Shown in pieces: positions 6,469 to 7,923 of a stretch of 7,923 nucleotides of DNA (position 1 is the stretch's first letter; every line of letters begins with the position of its first letter). The notes under the pieces are model-generated. The model had not been told where the DNA came from, did not search any database, and saw only the letters and a program-made list of their open reading frames with translations. The position numbers were made by a program, and so were the translations under genes. This DNA comes from Pseudomonadota bacterium (GTDB lineage Bacteria > Pseudomonadota > Gammaproteobacteria > Burkholderiales > Burkholderiaceae_D). The stretch lies in contig JAEZVM010000122.1 of the NCBI GenBank assembly GCA_023420795.1, positions 1 to 7,923 on the forward strand, read 5' to 3'.

Positions 6469-6718
6469 ATAAAAAACCCGCTGGAATTAGGGCGTGCCAT
6501 CCATTCGTTTGGGAGATGCGTTCAATCCAAAAGGCGTGCCGCAGATGGCGCGCCTTTTGGATTGAACCCTTCGGGAACGGGCCGTATGCGCCGCATGCCG
6601 GTGTTGCGGCTCCTTGCCGTGGTGCCGCCACGACGCGTCGCCGCGCCTTGGCCTGCAGCGCATACGGCCCGTTCGCACTCCCAAACGAATGGATGACACG
6701 CCCTTAAACCGAGCGGGT
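6469..6718 (-). terminator. Intrinsic terminator of the lipoprotein operon, split by an inserted element
   Basis: On the minus strand ACCCGCT (6718-6712) is followed by CGG, and the complementary AGCGGGT (6482-6476) is preceded by CC and followed by a run of Ts (6475-6471) then AT. These two arms are far apart only because the 214-bp palindromic element sits between them. With the element and one TTA copy removed, the hairpin would have about 9 pairs with one bulged C, a 7-nt loop (TTTAATT) and a T-run: a normal intrinsic terminator for the gene ending at 6741. Arm sequence and T-run are seen directly; prior function is inferred. It may still work, because the element itself folds up and brings the arms together. 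Confidence 0.65.
6490..6703. mobile_element. MITE-like non-coding palindromic element, 26-bp terminal inverted repeats, TTA duplication
   Basis: Terminal inverted repeats 6490-6515 and 6678-6703 match at 25 of 26 positions (single mismatch at 6497/6696), starting GGGCGTG. The direct repeat TTA flanks both sides (6487-6489 and 6704-6706), as expected for a 3-bp target-site duplication. Inside are hairpin 1 (6520-6536 with 6551-6567, 17 perfect pairs, extended by a wobble and three more pairs, 6-nt loop) and hairpin 2 (6575-6591 with 6658-6674, 17 perfect pairs, then GCA/TGC, and an irregular top including CGTGG/CCACG at 6618-6632). No convincing coding region or transposase is present, so it would be non-autonomous. 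A 3-bp TNA duplication is, from memory, typical of some IS5-family groups, but the parent element is not identified. It fills most of the 305-bp gap between the lipoprotein gene and uppP. Confidence 0.75.
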
Positions 6719-6740
6719 CGGAATGGAGTACGGGATTGTA

Positions 6741-7292
6741 CTATCGCGCCGGCTCGAAGGTCACGACGAGGCTGTCGGAGCGGGTCGTGATTTTCGTCGG
6801 GTTGAAGCGGACGCCCGAAAAGCGGAGCTCGTCCGGCTGGAAGGTATATAGCGGCATGTTCTGGAACAGCTGCTCGGCCAGCAGGTTGCCGATCTTGGTA
6901 ATCTGGTTGGCGTACAACGGATCGAGACCATTGACGACGAACTGCTCGACGCGTGGATCAGCCAGCACCAGCGCATTGCGCGACGCATCGAAGCGCAGCT
7001 GCCCGGATATCGAGAAATTGCCATTCCATGAGCGCTTCATAAACGGTGGCGCGATCGATGCATCCATGCTGGTCTGGATGCGGTTGGAATCCGGCAGCAG
7101 CGTGACGCGCGGATTGACGACGCGGATATCCAGCAGTTCAAGGTAGCGGTTATTGAACGGGAAACGCGTGGCAATCGCGTCCTGGATGCGTGCCAGCGAA
7201 ATCTCCCTTTCACGCGGCCCGAGCAGCGTCGCGCAGGAAGACAGTAGAAATGCAAGGAACAGCATGGCGAATGATGCGTGCCGCAATTTCAT
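6741..7292 (-). CDS. DUF1439 (YceB-like) lipoprotein
   Basis: 183 residues starting with a lipoprotein signal peptide: positive MKLRH, hydrophobic AMLFLAFLL, lipobox L17-S-S-C20. Ala at +2 after the cysteine points to the outer membrane, facing the periplasm. The mature part is compatible with the DUF1439/YceB family (stretches such as LARIQDAIATRFPFNNRY near the start and PLYTFQPDELRFSGVRFNPT near the end); family members are small lipoproteins with no settled function. The start is well supported by AAGGAG 5 nt before the ATG, which overlaps the stop codon of the ykgJ-like gene (TAAAGGAG). With a 10-nt gap upstream it belongs to the same operon as the Cys-cluster protein and the MacB-type permease, and appears to be its last gene. 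Lipoprotein call is firm; family call is good but from memory. Confidence 0.85.
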   Translation of the reverse strand: MKLRHASFAMLFLAFLLSSCATLLGPREREISLARIQDAIATRFPFNNRYLELLDIRVVNPRVTLLPDSNRIQTSMDASIAPPFMKRSWNGNFSISGQLRFDASRNALVLADPRVEQFVVNGLDPLYANQITKIGNLLAEQLFQNMPLYTFQPDELRFSGVRFNPTKITTRSDSLVVTFEPAR

Positions 7293-7302
7293 CGATTCTC
7301 CT

Positions 7303-7563
7303 TTACGCTGAAGTCAGCATGTCGAGGCGGGACAGATACTGCAACGCATGCTCGCGATCGTCGCCGCACATCTCCTCGGATGGTTTCAGACTTTGGCATA
7401 CCGCCGGCCGTTCCGGTTTGCCGAAGATCATGCACTGATTCAGCTCATTTAACTGAATGCAACGCACGCCCGCCGGCTTCCCGTTCGGCATGCCGGGAAT
7501 CGGCGACGATATCGAAGGCGCGATACAGCAGGCGCCACATTCAGGGCGACAAGATCTACTCAT
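7303..7563 (-). CDS. YkgJ family cysteine-cluster protein
   Basis: 86 residues with eight cysteines (positions 5, 9, 12, 13, 35, 44, 56, 66), arranged CxxxCGACC at the N-terminus followed by RC, QC, VC and MC. This is the YkgJ/UPF0153 signature, thought to bind zinc or an iron-sulfur cluster; the substrate or partner is unknown. The stretch GACCIAPSISSPIPGMP looks typical of the short proteobacterial members. It is cytoplasmic, with no signal peptide or membrane segment. Its ATG lies inside the end of the upstream permease gene (8-nt overlap, ATGAGTAG), suggesting translational coupling. The lipoprotein gene starts 10 nt after its stop. The operon links it physically to a transport/envelope system, but a functional link is only inferred. 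Confidence 0.92.
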   Translation of the reverse strand: MSRSCRPECGACCIAPSISSPIPGMPNGKPAGVRCIQLNELNQCMIFGKPERPAVCQSLKPSEEMCGDDREHALQYLSRLDMLTSA

Positions 7564-7923
7564 AACGCAAGGCCTGGATCGGCAGCAGCGACGCGGCCTT
7601 GCGCGCCGGATAGAAGCCGAAGAAGATGCCGATCGCGGCGGAAAATCCGACCGCGAATACGATCGATTCCGGCTTCAGCCTCGTCGTCCAGCCGGCGAAC
7701 TCACCAACCAGCCATGACGCGCCGACGCCGAGCACGATGCCGAAGAAGCCGCCGATGAGCGACAGCGTGACCGACTCCACCAGGAACTGGTTCAGAATGT
7801 CGCGACCGCGCGCACCCACCGCCATGCGCAGGCCGATCTCGCGGGTACGCTCGGTGACCGAGACCAGCATGATGTTCATGATGCCGATGCCGCCGACCAG
7901 CAGCGATACCGACGCGACCGCCG
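7556..7923 (-). CDS. MacB-type ABC transporter permease, C-terminal end (5' part outside window)
   Basis: 121 residues are visible; the frame is open to the window edge, so the gene begins further right. The sequence reads SLLVGGIGIMNIMLVSVTERTREIGLRMAVGAR, then a membrane segment (LIGGFFGIVLGVGASWLVG), another (IVFAVGFSAAIGIFFGFYPARKAA) and the typical ending PIQALRYE. This is the FtsX/MacB permease C-terminal domain of inner-membrane mechanotransmission transporters, which couple cytoplasmic ATP hydrolysis to periplasmic work such as macrolide or peptide export with MacA and TolC, or lipoprotein handling. Only the last two transmembrane segments and the end of a third are present. Whether this is a fused ATPase-permease (MacB proper) or a stand-alone permease cannot be told. 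It is the upstream gene of an operon with the ykgJ-like and DUF1439 genes, overlapping the former by 8 nt. Confidence 0.93.
   Translation of the reverse strand, partial: AVASVSLLVGGIGIMNIMLVSVTERTREIGLRMAVGARGRDILNQFLVESVTLSLIGGFFGIVLGVGASWLVGEFAGWTTRLKPESIVFAVGFSAAIGIFFGFYPARKAASLLPIQALRYE

Noticed and set aside
6323..6631. 102-aa minus-strand open frame running through the palindromic element
   Set aside because: It spans hairpin arms and the uppP start; the apparent protein is translated inverted-repeat sequence.
6516..6707. 63-aa plus-strand open frame inside the palindromic element
   Set aside because: It mirrors the minus-strand frame because of the inverted repeats and has no ribosome binding site or domain; far too small for a transposase.

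Overview
The window looks like ordinary chromosome from a betaproteobacterium, most likely Burkholderiales and perhaps Oxalobacteraceae. This rests on protein character (GabD, TrmB, RecQ, UppP and YkgJ all read as betaproteobacterial versions), the tRNA-Gly(CCC) sequence and the GC-rich coding. The genus is an inference; no search was run.

Layout, left to right. (1) The 3' part of a succinate-semialdehyde dehydrogenase gene (gabD, +) ends at 784. It converges on a FapA/DUF342-family gene (870-2501, -), with a perfect 13-bp stem-loop between them. (2) A 283-bp gap (2502-2784) separates the divergent fapA-like gene and tRNA-Gly(CCC). The tRNA (2785-2858, +) has its own promoter with a GC-rich discriminator and a textbook intrinsic terminator, and is followed by trmB (2916-3629, +), the tRNA m7G46 methyltransferase. 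(3) trmB converges on recQ; the gap is filled by an 80-bp element with 28-bp perfect inverted arms (3654-3733). (4) On the minus strand, uppP (5602-6435) and recQ (3769-5592) lie 9 bp apart and probably form an operon. (5) Upstream on the same strand is a tight cluster: the end of a MacB-type ABC permease (from 7923), a YkgJ-family Cys-cluster protein overlapping it by 8 nt, and a DUF1439 (YceB-like) lipoprotein 10 nt further on.

The 305-bp gap between the DUF1439 gene and uppP holds the most unusual feature. A 214-bp non-coding element (6490-6703) has 26-bp near-perfect terminal inverted repeats and a TTA direct repeat on each side, and its interior folds into two long hairpins. It sits inside the loop of what reads as the intrinsic terminator of the lipoprotein operon. 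Removing the element and one TTA restores a compact hairpin followed by a T-run. This is best read as a MITE-like insertion into a terminator loop, giving a Y-shaped nested palindrome.

The genes are mostly housekeeping: tRNA and tRNA modification, DNA repair, cell-envelope lipid carrier recycling, and an envelope/transport operon. I see no defence island, phage, CRISPR array or clearly novel enzymatic system. The unexplained content is in the intergenic palindromes.
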